In this document: one piece after another, positions 26,695-36,008 of the stretch
How positions within the stretch are numbered: the stretch's first letter is position 1
Layout: each line of letters begins with the position of its first letter
DNA from: a gamma proteobacterium symbiont of Ctena orbiculata
GTDB lineage: Bacteria > Pseudomonadota > Gammaproteobacteria > Chromatiales > Chromatiaceae
Assembly (NCBI GenBank): GCA_003058495.1
Contig: QBVC01000006.1
Location: forward strand, 41,910 to 105,909
Direction of reading: 5' to 3'
Length of the DNA: 64,000 nt
Notes under the pieces: generated by a model
The model's input: only the letters and a program-made list of their open reading frames with translations
What the model was told of the DNA's origin: nothing
The model's database searches: none
Translations under genes and position numbers: made by a program

Positions 26695-27960
26695 ATGCGG
26701 TATCTCTACACACTCATTTTTACCCTGTTGATACCTGTCTATCTGTTACGGATCTACTGGCGCGGCTTCAGGGCGCCCGCCTATCGTAAACGCTGGCTGG
26801 AGCGGTTCGGTTTCTTTGAAACCCCGGTCGAACAGAGTGGGATCTGGGTACATGCGGTATCGGTGGGCGAGGTGCAGGCTGTCGCCCAGTTGGTTGGGCG
26901 TCTTATCGATCGCTATCCCGACATGCCGCTGCTGATTACGACCACAACGCCCACGGGTGCGGACCGGGTCAAGGCCATGTTTGGCAACGATGTCACCCAC
27001 CGCTATGCGCCGATCGATCTGCCCTGGGTGGTGAGGCGCTTCCTGGGCGCATATCAACCGCGCCTGCTGATCCTGGTGGAGACGGAGATCTGGCCCAATC
27101 TCATCCACTACGCCAAGCTGGAAGGGGTGCCGACACTGCTCGCCAATGCCAGGCTGTCGGTGCGCTCCGCACGGGGCTATCACCGGGTCGCCGGATTGAC
27201 CCGCGAGGCGCTGCGCAATTTGACCCTGATCGCTCCCCACGCCGAAGCGGATGCTGAACGCTTCCATACCCTGGGTGCCAGACCGGAGAAGATCGAGGTG
27301 ATCGGCAGTATCAAGTTCGACGTCCATCTTCCGGGGAGTCTGTTGGAACGCGTCGACGTGTTGCGCCGTGAATGGGGTGGACAGCGGCCGGTATGGATCG
27401 CCGCGAGCACCCATGAGGGTGAGGATGAGTTGATACTGCAGGCCCATGCAAGCATCCGGCAGGTGTTGCCCGATGCCCTGTTGGTGTTGGTTCCCCGTCA
27501 CCCCGAGCGCTTCGAGCGGGTTGGACAGCTGGTGGAAGATGCCGGTTTTAGCCTGGTCAAACGTACCCAGCAACTACCCTGCGAAAAGGAAACCGCCGTC
27601 TTTCTCGGTGATACCATGGGGGAACTGACCCTCTTCCTGGGCGCCTCCGACGTCGCCTTCATCGGCGGCAGCCTTGTTTCCCATGGCGGCCACAACATCC
27701 TTGAGGCTACAGCCCAGGGTGTCGCTGTCCTGTTCGGTCCCCATATGTTCAATTTCAGTGAGATCAGTGAACTGTTTCTGCAGCATCAGGCGGCGGTTCA
27801 AGTCGACTCCGTGGAGTCCCTGGCCGAGCAGGTGGCCAAGTGGCTCAGCGACGCCAGTGAGCGCAGCCGTGTCGGCGAGGCGGGCAGGGAGTTGGTGGAG
27901 AAAAACCGTGGCGCATTGGATCGCTTGATCCGGCTCGTTGAAAGGCTGCTGCTGAGTTGA
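26695..27960 (+). CDS. waaA: 3-deoxy-D-manno-octulosonic acid (Kdo) transferase
   Basis: A 421-residue GT30 enzyme that adds Kdo to lipid IVA at the inner membrane. The N-terminal anchor is residues 2-20, followed by the family block RKRWLERFGFF and IWVHAVSVGEVQA, in which the catalytic Glu and phosphate site lie. The C-terminal half has IGGSLVSHGGHNILEATAQG, the nucleotide-sugar-binding loop. ATG at 26695 is 21 bases after msbA. Operon: hldE-msbA-waaA. Confidence 0.95.
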   Translation: MRYLYTLIFTLLIPVYLLRIYWRGFRAPAYRKRWLERFGFFETPVEQSGIWVHAVSVGEVQAVAQLVGRLIDRYPDMPLLITTTTPTGADRVKAMFGNDVTHRYAPIDLPWVVRRFLGAYQPRLLILVETEIWPNLIHYAKLEGVPTLLANARLSVRSARGYHRVAGLTREALRNLTLIAPHAEADAERFHTLGARPEKIEVIGSIKFDVHLPGSLLERVDVLRREWGGQRPVWIAASTHEGEDELILQAHASIRQVLPDALLVLVPRHPERFERVGQLVEDAGFSLVKRTQQLPCEKETAVFLGDTMGELTLFLGASDVAFIGGSLVSHGGHNILEATAQGVAVLFGPHMFNFSEISELFLQHQAAVQVDSVESLAEQVAKWLSDASERSRVGEAGRELVEKNRGALDRLIRLVERLLLS

Positions 27961-28058
27961 ACGGTTAGCGCATCTCTCCAACCAAACAACAAATGCAAGC
28001 TGCGGTTAGCTGTCCTCTGCTTCCTGTTACATGGCGCAGAAGCGTCCGGCGCTCTTCT

Positions 28059-28084
28059 TTCGCGGCAGCGGCATGGATGCCGCG
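28059..28084. repeat. Second copy of the GGCAKGGATGCCGC element core
   Basis: TTCGCGGCAGCGGCATGGAT followed by GCCGCGGTAGCCCC matches, with few changes, the core of the 11498-11629 element (TTCGCAGTAGCGGCAGGGAT followed by GCCGCGTAAGCCCC). The outer 18-bp arms of that element are not present here. Confidence 0.55.
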
Positions 28085-28122
28085 GTAGCCCCACCCTTAA
28101 ATTATCACTCGCGAATTTACCT

Positions 28123-28148
28123 CGTTCCCACGCCCCTGCGTGGGAACG
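28123..28148. terminator. Perfect 11-bp inverted repeat between convergent waaA and mscS-like genes
   Basis: CGTTCCCACGC, a CCCT loop, then GCGTGGGAACG forms a perfect stem-loop in the gap where the two genes converge. No T-run follows on either strand, so a terminator role is a guess. The sequence type is also a common dispersed repeat in proteobacteria. Confidence 0.5.
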
Positions 28149-28195
28149 AAGTCGAAAGGACCGGTAATGGCGCGGCAAGCCGCACCCTACGTTTT

Positions 28196-29953
28196 TTATG
28201 GTGCGGGAGGAAAGACCACGGGTGGCGGCCTGACCCCGGTCCCGGTGGTTTCGGCGACGATGGACCTGGCGTGGGATTGACCGAGCTCGAAGGCCTGCTG
28301 CTGATCCATCTCGGTTGCCGATGCGGCAGCTTCATCCTCCTTCTTCATATAGAGGGTCTGCGTCGGGAAGGCGAATTCAACCCCCAGCCGCTGCGCCAGG
28401 CGCAGAATATCGAGCATGAAGCGATGGCGTTCCCGCAGTTCGGTATTCCACTCGGGGGTCTCCCAAAAGACGTAGAGCAAGACATCGAGGGATGAGCCCG
28501 CAAACTCGTTCAGGTAGGCGTGGTAGTAGTCCTTGCGCATATAGGGGTGTTGCCGAACCAGCTCCCTGACCCCCTCGCAGAACGCCTCGATGCGGTCGGG
28601 TGGGGTGTCATAGGTGAGGGAGAGCTTGCACGAGAGGCGCCGGTAGCGCCGCTCACCCATGTTGTCCACCGTGGCGGTGATGAACCTGGAATTGGGAACG
28701 GTGACCACCGAGTTGTAGAAGGTCCTCACCCGGGTGCTGCGAAAGCCGATGCGCTCAACGGTTCCCTCCACATCGTCGACGACAATCCAATCGCCGACGG
28801 AAAAGGTTCTATCCATCAGTACCGTTACCGAACCGAACAGGTTCTGTACCATGTCCTTCGCCGCCAGGGCGAAGGCGAGGCCGCCCAGACCAAGGCCGGC
28901 CAGCAGGCTCGAAATGTCGACGTTCAGGTTGTCGGCGATAAAGACAAAGCCGATCACCGTGACAAACACCTTGAGGGTGCGGGGGATCAGCGGCACCAGT
29001 GCGTCATCCAGTTTGTTTGCCGACAACTCCGCCTGCTTGTGCAGATAGGCCGAGACCAGATCGACCAGGCGATAGGCGGCCCAGACACCGGAGATGCTGG
29101 CGAGGAATTTCACCGCCAGCAGCAGTACCAGCATGGCGTTTTCCGGCAGCCCCATCAGGTTGATGCTGCCCCACCAGATGATCGCCATCGCCATCAGGCC
29201 GAGGGGGCGCAGGATATCCTCGGAGATCTCCTTGAACTCGTCGTAGCGGCTGCTGCCGCGCCAGCGGCGGACGCCGGTTCTCAGGAGCAGGGTCACCAGC
29301 TTGTCGATGACCACGCCGGCGAGGATCGTCAGCAGCAGACCGATCCACTGCCAGTTCTGTAACAGAAAGGTTGATTGCTTGAGCGATTGCGGCACCTGTT
29401 GGCGAAAGCGGATATGCCAGGGGACATAGGAGGCCTCGTCGCCCTTGCCCGCTACCCGTTCCGTTGCCGCCACTTCGTCCATGATCGCGGGCAGATTGCG
29501 GATGGTATTGCTGTCGAAAAGCCAACGTCCGTTGCCACTGCGGGAGATGGCGATCTCGCCGTTGGTATAGCGGTTAAACAGATACCTTGGCCCTTCGTTG
29601 TGGCGGGGAATCTTTTTGACATCGATGATTTTCGTGCGGTCAAGTACCTCCAGCAGCATCCAAGCCAGGTCCTCTCCCCGTTCCCTTTGCACCAGCGGAT
29701 TGATTTCAGAAAGGTCGAGGGTGGAGATTGCCGCCTCTATCCGGTCCGTCGCACCACGCTTGATGTCGTTCATGGCATGGAGGAAGGTCTCCATGGTGGC
29801 ACGGGGCGATTTCAGGTTTTCCGGGACGGCCTCTTCGGCGTTGACCGTGACTTCTGCCTTCTCATTCGCGGGCTCTTCCGCCCAGCCGTTGGGAACCGGA
29901 AAGAGGAGTATCAAGAACAGGATCGGCCATGGCCATTTCGATATGCATTTCAT
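28196..29953 (-). CDS. MscS-family mechanosensitive channel with long N-terminal domain
   Basis: A 585-residue inner-membrane channel. It has a cleavable signal peptide (residues 1-25, ending NGWAEE), a soluble periplasmic domain (about 30-190), and four to five membrane segments. The pore helix and MscS core are at about 346-420 (LAGLGLGGLAFALAAKDMVQ, then DRTFSVGDWIVVDDVEGTVE), with VPNSRFITATVDN in the beta domain. MscS itself is about 286 residues, so this is one of the larger paralogs. It protects against osmotic downshock. It converges on waaA. Confidence 0.9.
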   Translation of the reverse strand: MKCISKWPWPILFLILLFPVPNGWAEEPANEKAEVTVNAEEAVPENLKSPRATMETFLHAMNDIKRGATDRIEAAISTLDLSEINPLVQRERGEDLAWMLLEVLDRTKIIDVKKIPRHNEGPRYLFNRYTNGEIAISRSGNGRWLFDSNTIRNLPAIMDEVAATERVAGKGDEASYVPWHIRFRQQVPQSLKQSTFLLQNWQWIGLLLTILAGVVIDKLVTLLLRTGVRRWRGSSRYDEFKEISEDILRPLGLMAMAIIWWGSINLMGLPENAMLVLLLAVKFLASISGVWAAYRLVDLVSAYLHKQAELSANKLDDALVPLIPRTLKVFVTVIGFVFIADNLNVDISSLLAGLGLGGLAFALAAKDMVQNLFGSVTVLMDRTFSVGDWIVVDDVEGTVERIGFRSTRVRTFYNSVVTVPNSRFITATVDNMGERRYRRLSCKLSLTYDTPPDRIEAFCEGVRELVRQHPYMRKDYYHAYLNEFAGSSLDVLLYVFWETPEWNTELRERHRFMLDILRLAQRLGVEFAFPTQTLYMKKEDEAAASATEMDQQQAFELGQSHARSIVAETTGTGVRPPPVVFPPAP

Positions 29954-30309
29954 TTTTTCACCACCCGGTTATCTGCGATTGGCGGCTATTTTAGGTGCGG
30001 CGACGAAATTATTCACCCGCCGCACCGATTAAGTTCCCTGTTTTGAGGCCGATACCAAGGGTGAAACTTCGGAATTTAACATGCATGCGCTGTCGTGAAT
30101 CCGGATTTGAATGCCCTGCAGGGCATAAGGATCCTGACCCCACCCTGACCATGGTTGAGATGAAGTCCCGGCAGTCCCGAGTGAGTCGATTCCCGTTCTC
30201 TGCATGCAACGGCCGATGCCGGCTGCAACTCCGTATGCTGTAGTTTCATCAGATCTCATCTTTCTCTGTAGTCAGTTCGTTGGAGATAGTGTAATTGCAG
30301 GGGGTTGGT
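29954..30309. other. 356-bp intergenic region with a 14-bp palindrome
   Basis: No supported gene. A perfect palindrome, TGCCCTGCAGGGCA, lies at 30112-30125. The region must hold the divergent promoters of the mechanosensitive channel and the glutamate-synthase-like gene, but no clear -35/-10 pair could be placed. Confidence 0.5.
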
Positions 30310-31824
30310 ATGAATGAAACAGGTTTTACGAACGAGGGGTTTCTCTATGGCGCCCTGGAGGTCTTTGCGGTCGTTCTGCTGCTGCTGCTGGGGGGGCTCC
30401 TGGTTGCGGTGATTGTCACCTACATCTATGACGTCACCCAGACCAAGACGGCGATTCGCCGCAACTATCCCGTCATCGGACACTTCCGCTATTTTTTTGA
30501 ACACCTCGGCGAGTTCTTTCGGCAATATTTCTTTGCCATGGACCGGGAGGAGCTGCCGTTCAACCGCGCCCAGCGGGCCTGGGTCTACCGGGCCTGCAAG
30601 GATCTGCCGAATACGGTTGCCTTCGGTTCAACCCGCGATATTCGCAGACCCGGTTCGATTCTTTTCGTCAACTGTCCCTTCCCCACCCTGGGTGAGGATG
30701 CCGTGCCGCCGCATGCGATCACCATAGGGGAGGATTGCCCTCACCCATACACCACGGACTCGCTATTCAATATTTCGGGAATGAGCTACGGCGCCCTCTC
30801 GAAACCGGCCGTACTCGCGCTCTCCATGGGTGCGAAGCGGGCCGGTTGCTGGATCAACACCGGTGAAGGCGGGGTATCGCCCTACCATATCGAGGGCGGC
30901 GCGGACATCGTCTTTCAAATCGGTACCGCGAAGAACGGGGTTCGCGACCTGGAGGGAAACCTCAATGATGAAAAACTGCGCGAGGTTGCGGCCAATCCCC
31001 AGGTCAAGATGTTTGAAATCAAGCTGAGCCAGGGGGCCAAACCGGGCAAGGGCGGTATTCTGCCCGGCGGAAAGGTTACCCCGGAGATTGCCCGAATCAG
31101 AGGCATCGCCGTTGGCGCGGATGCGATAAGCCCCAACCGGCATGTCGATATATGCAGCAACCAGGATCTGTTGGATATGGTCAAGCGGGTGCGGGATGTA
31201 ACCGGAAAGCCTGTTGGTTTCAAGACCGTGATCGGCGGTCCCCACTGGCTGGAGCAGCTGTTCACCGAAATCAATACAAGGGGTGTGGCCTATGCACCCG
31301 ATTTCATCACCCTCGACGGCAGCGACGGCGGTACCGGTGCAGCGCCGATGCCGTTGATCGATGCGGTCGGCCTCTCATTGCGGGAGAGCCTCTATATATT
31401 GGTGGATAAGCTCAATGTCCATGGCCTGAGGAGACGCATCAAGGTGGTTGCCTCGGGCAAGCTGATCACCCCGGCCGATATCGCCTGGGCACTCTGTGTG
31501 GGTGCCGATTTTGTCGCCTCGGCGCGAGGCTTCATGTTCGCCTTGGGCTGTATCCAGGCATTGCAGTGTAACAAAAACAGTTGCCCCACCGGCATCACAA
31601 CCCACGATCCGAAGCTGCAACAGGGATTGGTGCCTGAGGTCAAGGCGCAACGGGTGGCAAACTACGTCGGCCATCTGGTGCACGAGGTCGGGGTCATCGC
31701 CCACTCATGCGGCGTCAAGTCACCGCGTGATCTGCGCAGGCACCATGCCAGGATCGTGACCGCGGATGGCCCCTCGGTCGCTTTGGATGAGCGTTTTCCG
31801 CCTGTGAAGACCAGCGAGGCGTAG
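30310..31824 (+). CDS. Membrane-anchored FMN-binding glutamate synthase-like protein
   Basis: A 504-residue protein made only of the FMN-binding half of glutamate synthase. It has FNISGMSYGALSKPAVLAL near 153, GEGGVSPYHIEGGADIVFQI, KPGKGGILPGGKV, and CNKNSCPTGITTHDP near 419. Unlike GltB, it has no N-terminal amidotransferase domain, and it begins with a membrane segment (about residues 12-36, VFAVVLLLLLGGLLVAVIV). GGGGG precedes the ATG at 30310 by about five bases; a TTG lies at 30295. The family is widespread; its reaction is not established. It stands alone, convergent with rpiA. Confidence 0.88.
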   Translation: MNETGFTNEGFLYGALEVFAVVLLLLLGGLLVAVIVTYIYDVTQTKTAIRRNYPVIGHFRYFFEHLGEFFRQYFFAMDREELPFNRAQRAWVYRACKDLPNTVAFGSTRDIRRPGSILFVNCPFPTLGEDAVPPHAITIGEDCPHPYTTDSLFNISGMSYGALSKPAVLALSMGAKRAGCWINTGEGGVSPYHIEGGADIVFQIGTAKNGVRDLEGNLNDEKLREVAANPQVKMFEIKLSQGAKPGKGGILPGGKVTPEIARIRGIAVGADAISPNRHVDICSNQDLLDMVKRVRDVTGKPVGFKTVIGGPHWLEQLFTEINTRGVAYAPDFITLDGSDGGTGAAPMPLIDAVGLSLRESLYILVDKLNVHGLRRRIKVVASGKLITPADIAWALCVGADFVASARGFMFALGCIQALQCNKNSCPTGITTHDPKLQQGLVPEVKAQRVANYVGHLVHEVGVIAHSCGVKSPRDLRRHHARIVTADGPSVALDERFPPVKTSEA

Positions 31825-31835
31825 CCGGGTCGGGG

Positions 31836-32495
31836 CTATTTCGGCATAACCGTTTTAGCGCCCTGCTCCGTGCCCAGGATCAGCACATCCGCGCCGCGCA
31901 TGGCAAAGATGCCGGTGGTGACAACCCCGGCAATGGCATTGATTGCGTTCTCCATCTCGCGGGGCTTCATGATCTCAAGGTTATGCACGTCGAGGATGGC
32001 GTTGCCGTTGTCGGTGACATAGTTTTCCCGCCATACCGGAGTGCCGCCCAACTTGACCAGTTGCCGGGCCACGTGGCTGCGCGCCATCGGGATGACCTCG
32101 ACCGGCAGCGGGAAGGCGCCCAGAAAATCGACCAGCTTGCTCTCGTCCGCGATACAGATGAATTGCTTGCTTGCCCCCGCGATGATCTTCTCTCTGGTGA
32201 GTGCGCCACCGCCGCCCTTGATCAGGTTGAGATAGTGATCCGATTCATCGGCGCCGTCGATGTAGACATCGAGTTCCCCGACTGCATTAAGGTCGAATAC
32301 GGGTATGCCATACCCCTTCAGACGCTCGGTCGATGCCTCGGAACTCGAGACGGTACCCTCGATTTTGCCCTTGATGCCTGCCAGAAAGTCGATGAAATGG
32401 TTTACCGTCGAACCGGTGCCGACACCTATCACGCCGCCTTTTACATATTCGACAGCAGCCTCCGCTGCCTGTTTTTTAAGATCGTCTGCATTCAT
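31836..32495 (-). CDS. rpiA: Ribose-5-phosphate isomerase A
   Basis: A 219-residue isomerase that interconverts ribose-5-phosphate and ribulose-5-phosphate in the pentose phosphate pathway (and the Calvin cycle if present). It has [13 protein letters not shown] (phosphate loop), DGADESD and [12 protein letters not shown], all diagnostic. A strong AGGAGA lies about six bases before the ATG. It is divergent from ilvA and ends 12 bases from the convergent gene. Length and motifs are complete. Confidence 0.96.
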   Translation of the reverse strand: MNADDLKKQAAEAAVEYVKGGVIGVGTGSTVNHFIDFLAGIKGKIEGTVSSSEASTERLKGYGIPVFDLNAVGELDVYIDGADESDHYLNLIKGGGGALTREKIIAGASKQFICIADESKLVDFLGAFPLPVEVIPMARSHVARQLVKLGGTPVWRENYVTDNGNAILDVHNLEIMKPREMENAINAIAGVVTTGIFAMRGADVLILGTEQGAKTVMPK

Positions 32496-32775
32496 ATTAT
32501 TCTCCTGCTGCGGCCGTTGATCGGGGCCCTATAGTTTCTCATTGTGAGGATTGGCTACCAGAAAATGATTTACGGGTGTTTTGCCGCAGGGGCTGACCGT
32601 TATATTTACTTCGTGGCATCACCAAGATCTAGAAAAGTTGCTGCACTTTGGCACAAAATATAGGATTGGCGCGGTTTGCCAAAGCTTTTTCCCTCTATGT
32701 GGGTAATAATAACCATACCGATGGGGAAAGTCAGGTTTACCATGAGATGCCGTGCATCTTATAGCGGATGAGTAC

Positions 32776-34296
32776 ATGCCACAGCGTTATATAGAAAAAA
32801 TACTACGTGCCCGTGTCTATGACGTTGCCAGGGAGACACCCCTGGATAGAGCCAATCGTCTTTCGGCGCGGCTTGATAACCAGGTTTTCCTCAAGCGTGA
32901 GGATCTGCAACCGGTGTTCTCGTTCAAACTGCGTGGCGCCTACAACAAAATGGTCAATCTGCCGGATGAACTCAAGCAGCAGGGCGTGGTTGCGGCATCG
33001 GCGGGCAATCATGCCCAGGGGGTGGCCCTGGCGGCGCAAAGATTGAAGATTCAGGCCTTGATCGTTATGCCGAAGACGACGCCGCCGATCAAGGTCCAGT
33101 CGGTGAAGAGTTTTGGTGCGAAGATCATCCTTGCCGGTGACTCCTATGATGCTGCCTATACCCGCGCCCAGTCGATAGCCCAGGAACAGGAGCTGACATT
33201 CATCCATCCTTTTGATGACGTTGAGGTCATAGCCGGCCAGGGAACGATCGGCATGGAGTTGCTGAGACAGCACCCGGCGCCTCCCGAAGCGATATTCGTC
33301 CCTGTCGGTGGGGGTGGATTGATCGCGGGTGTCGGGGCGTATGTCAAATATGTCTATCCGAAGGTAAAGATAGTGGGTGTCGAGCCTGAAGATGCGCCGT
33401 CGCTGCACGCGGCATTGAGCGCCAAACGGCGTGTAAAACTAAAGCAGGTGGGTATATTCGCCGACGGGGTGGCGGTAAAGCAGGTGGGGAAGGAGACCTA
33501 TCGCCTGGCGAAACAGGTGGTGGATGAAGTGATCCTGGTCACAACCGACGAAATCTGTGCTGCAATCAAAGATATATTTGACGATACCCGCACCACCGCG
33601 GAACCCGCCGGAGCCCTATCCATAGCCGGACTCAAGCGCTATGTAAAGCGGGAGGGTATCAGCGGGAAGGATCTGATTGCTATCAATAGCGGTGCGAATA
33701 TCAACTTCGACCGGTTGCGTCATGTGGCCGAACGGGCGGAATTCGGCGAGCGAAGAGAGGCGCTGTTTGCGGTGCAGATACCTGAACGGCCAGGAAGCTT
33801 TCTGCGATTTTGCAAATTGATAGGCAAACGCAGCATAACTGAGTTCAATTATCGTTTTAGCGACCCTGAACGCGCACAGATATTCGTCGGCATCGAATTG
33901 AGCAACGGCGACGAGGAGAGATTGGCCCTGTTCCAGCGATTTGTAGAAAAGGGATATTCCATTGTGGATATGACCGACAATGAAACTGCAAAGCTGCACA
34001 TCCGCTACATGGTGGGTGGGCATGCACTGGGACTCGAGGGAGAGCGATTGATACGTTTTGAGTTTCCCGAGAGGCCGGGTGCGCTGCTCTACTTTTTGAA
34101 TCACCTGGGTACGGATTGGAACATCAGCCTCTTCCACTATCGCAATCATGGGGCCGCCTATGGGCGTGTATTGATGGGAATACAGATGTCCGGTTCCAAC
34201 ACCAACGCCTTTCTCAGACGTCTTAAAAGACTCAATTATCCATTTTGGGATGAAACCGATAATCCTGCCTATAAGTTGTTTGCGGGCGTCAATTAG
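32776..34296 (+). CDS. ilvA: Threonine ammonia-lyase, biosynthetic
   Basis: A PLP enzyme that deaminates threonine to 2-oxobutanoate, the first step of isoleucine synthesis. It has 506 residues: the N-terminal PLP domain has FSFKLRGAYNKM with the lysine near 51, AGNHAQGVA and PVGGGGLIAG, and two ACT-like regulatory domains (from about 325, beginning FAVQIPERPGSFLRF and later RFEFPERPGALLYFL) bind isoleucine or valine. ATG at 32776 is preferred; a GTG at 32752 adds eight residues. E. coli IlvA is 514 residues. Confidence 0.95.
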   Translation: MPQRYIEKILRARVYDVARETPLDRANRLSARLDNQVFLKREDLQPVFSFKLRGAYNKMVNLPDELKQQGVVAASAGNHAQGVALAAQRLKIQALIVMPKTTPPIKVQSVKSFGAKIILAGDSYDAAYTRAQSIAQEQELTFIHPFDDVEVIAGQGTIGMELLRQHPAPPEAIFVPVGGGGLIAGVGAYVKYVYPKVKIVGVEPEDAPSLHAALSAKRRVKLKQVGIFADGVAVKQVGKETYRLAKQVVDEVILVTTDEICAAIKDIFDDTRTTAEPAGALSIAGLKRYVKREGISGKDLIAINSGANINFDRLRHVAERAEFGERREALFAVQIPERPGSFLRFCKLIGKRSITEFNYRFSDPERAQIFVGIELSNGDEERLALFQRFVEKGYSIVDMTDNETAKLHIRYMVGGHALGLEGERLIRFEFPERPGALLYFLNHLGTDWNISLFHYRNHGAAYGRVLMGIQMSGSNTNAFLRRLKRLNYPFWDETDNPAYKLFAGVN

Positions 34297-34538
34297 ACAG
34301 CCTGTAAAACCCGCCACAGGGCTGTCCACAGAGAGCGTCCGCACAACCTGAAAACACCCCTCCGGGTATCCTGGTCATGTCCCTATTCCATCTCGCTTCT
34401 GAGGTCGGTGAGCGGCCGCTGGCGGGATTTTCATCAATCGCCAACTCCCCTGGGGGACTGGAAATAACATTTTGTAAATAAAAGAAAAAATTGTGTTTGG
34501 TTGCGTCGTTACGAAGCGGGAAACGGGACGGTGGGGAT

Positions 34539-34563
34539 AAAAAAACCCCGCAGAGCGGGGTTT
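34539..34563 (-). terminator. Rho-independent terminator of the histone H1-like gene
   Basis: Read on the minus strand, AACCCCGCTCTGCGGGGTTT is a stem-loop followed by TTTTT. It lies about 25 bases after the H1-like gene stop. Stem, small loop and T-run are all visible. Confidence 0.88.
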
Positions 34564-34586
34564 AGGATCGAGTAGAAAAAACCGAA

Positions 34587-34988
34587 CTACTTCTTGGCCG
34601 GTCTCTTCTTGCGCGGCGTTACTTTCCTCGGACGCGCCGGTCTTTTCTTGGTGGCTTTCTTCTTCGCGGCTACTCTCTTTTTAGCAGCCTTCTTCTTGGT
34701 AGCTTTTTTCTTGGCAGCCTTCTTCTTGGCTACCTTCTTTATGGGTGCGGCCTTCTTCTTCGCTACCCGTCTCTTCGCTGTCTTCTTCTTAGCTACCTTC
34801 TTTTTAGCAACCTTCCTCTTAGCAACCTTTTTCTTGGCTACCTTCTTCTTTGAGACTTTCTTTTTGGCTACGACTCTCTTCTTCGTCGTTGCCTTCTTCT
34901 TGGCAACCTTTCTCCTTGCGGTTACCTTCTTGGTTGTGGTTGAACGTTTAACTGCTGCCTTCTTTTTGGCGGCCTTTTTCTTCGCCAT
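34587..34988 (-). CDS. Histone H1-like lysine-rich protein
   Basis: A 133-residue protein that is roughly half lysine, the rest mostly Ala, Val, Thr and Arg, arranged as repeated KKKVAKKK/AAKKK units with a few Pro (RPARPRKVTPRKKRPAKK tail). This is the composition of bacterial H1-like nucleoid proteins such as AlgP, and it would bind DNA or RNA nonspecifically. A strong GGGAGGGAAA site lies just upstream of the ATG, and a clear terminator follows. The coding DNA is strongly biased (AAG/AAA-rich). Function in this organism is not known. Confidence 0.85.
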   Translation of the reverse strand: MAKKKAAKKKAAVKRSTTTKKVTARRKVAKKKATTKKRVVAKKKVSKKKVAKKKVAKRKVAKKKVAKKKTAKRRVAKKKAAPIKKVAKKKAAKKKATKKKAAKKRVAAKKKATKKRPARPRKVTPRKKRPAKK

Positions 34989-35029
34989 TTACTTTCCCTC
35001 CCGAGAGAACTACCTGAACAGATGAACTG

Positions 35030-35059
35030 AGTATAATTCACCTTTTAAAAAAATCCAGA
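35030..35059 (-). promoter_or_regulatory. Candidate promoter of the histone H1-like gene
   Basis: Read on the minus strand, a -10-like TATACT (35030-35035) is preceded by CTGGAT at 17-bp spacing. It gives a leader of about 35-40 bases before the ATG. The region around 35030-35150 is clearly richer in AT than the rest of the window. Confidence 0.35.
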
Positions 35060-35177
35060 ATAGAAAGCAATCTTTTATCAATTATTTCAAATCTTTGTTG
35101 ATATACAACAGATGCTAAGTGTTTTTTGAGGGTGTAAACGGCAATATACGGACCGTATAAAGGTTCTGTTTATATGA

Positions 35178-35771
35178 CTAACCGTATTTGAAGTTGTATA
35201 TCGTTGCTTCTGTTATCACTGCATCAAGGGGAATATCCCACGGCATGACCGACAACAGAGGTTGTTTTTGAAACTCATGCGCCAAACCGACCAGCCTGGG
35301 GCCGCGTAGGTGGCTGCGCCTTCTTCGCATGGCGAATGTCCGGTCGTAATAGCCGCCTCCCATACCCAAACGGTTACCTTTATGGTCGAATGCGATCAGT
35401 GGCACAAAGACCAGATCCAATGTCCAGGGCATGACCAGTTGTCGATGTTTGAAGTTTGGTTCAGGTATGCCAAAGCGATTGTCGGTATAGCTTGTATCGG
35501 AAGTGCAGGGCGCGAACCATAGGCTCTTACTGGGTCTATCGCGCAACACGGGAAGGAAAACGGACTTTCCCGCCCGCTGAGCGAGCTGCATCAGGGGTGC
35601 CGGGTCCATCTCCCCCCGTACGGCAAAATAGAAGGCGATTCGCCGGCTATGCCTGAAGGGTGGGTAGCGGTTGGCGAGGCGAAGGGTCTGCCTGCTATGG
35701 AGTTTCAGTGTCTGTCGGCTCAATTGTTGCCGACTTGCCTTGATCTGGCGGCGGATCTGATGGGAATCCAT
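35178..35771 (-). CDS. fau: 5-formyltetrahydrofolate cyclo-ligase
   Basis: Converts 5-formyl-THF to 5,10-methenyl-THF with ATP, returning this folate to the one-carbon pool. The 197 residues match the family. Motifs are LVFVPLIAFDHKGNRLGMGG then GYYDRTFA (ATP and folate site), RIAFYFAVRGEMDP and FGIPEP. The ATG at 35771 is chosen because the upstream in-frame sequence falls in the 6S RNA gene. The order zapA-ssrS-fau is the conserved gammaproteobacterial arrangement. Confidence 0.93.
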   Translation of the reverse strand: MDSHQIRRQIKASRQQLSRQTLKLHSRQTLRLANRYPPFRHSRRIAFYFAVRGEMDPAPLMQLAQRAGKSVFLPVLRDRPSKSLWFAPCTSDTSYTDNRFGIPEPNFKHRQLVMPWTLDLVFVPLIAFDHKGNRLGMGGGYYDRTFAMRRRRSHLRGPRLVGLAHEFQKQPLLSVMPWDIPLDAVITEATIYNFKYG

Positions 35772-35789
35772 TGTTAGAACAGGTTGTGA

Positions 35790-35992
35790 TAAGAGACATC
35801 CCCCACCTGTGCCGTCGCGAACCTTTGTTCTTGAACCAGTGGGTTCAAGTGGGAACAACAGAGGCGCCTCAGGCTTTCCGCTAGGTTGCGGACATGCTCA
35901 CTGGCACCGTCGTCATGTTCCCTGGGTAGATGTTAGGCTCAAGAAAATACCCTGGTTGCATACGTACACCGCAGGGGATGTCATACCTCTAG
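35790..35992 (-). ncRNA. ssrS: 6S RNA
   Basis: Read on the minus strand, this stretch matches 6S RNA in position and wording. It has the TGAGCATGTCCG and CTTGAACCCACTGGTTCAAG segments close to the E. coli 6S sequence. The two ends pair (GACATCCCC near 35980 with GGGGATGTC near 35800) to give the closing stem. Location between zapA and fau is the conserved one. 6S RNA binds sigma-70 RNA polymerase and represses promoters in stationary phase. End coordinates are good to about ten bases. Confidence 0.9.
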
Positions 35993-36008
35993 GCTAAACC
36001 TATTTCGA

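Noticed and set aside
34315..34335. A CTGTCCACAG stretch as a DnaA box or replication site
   Set aside because: It differs from TTATCCACA, stands alone, and no AT-rich unwinding region or dnaA neighbour is present.
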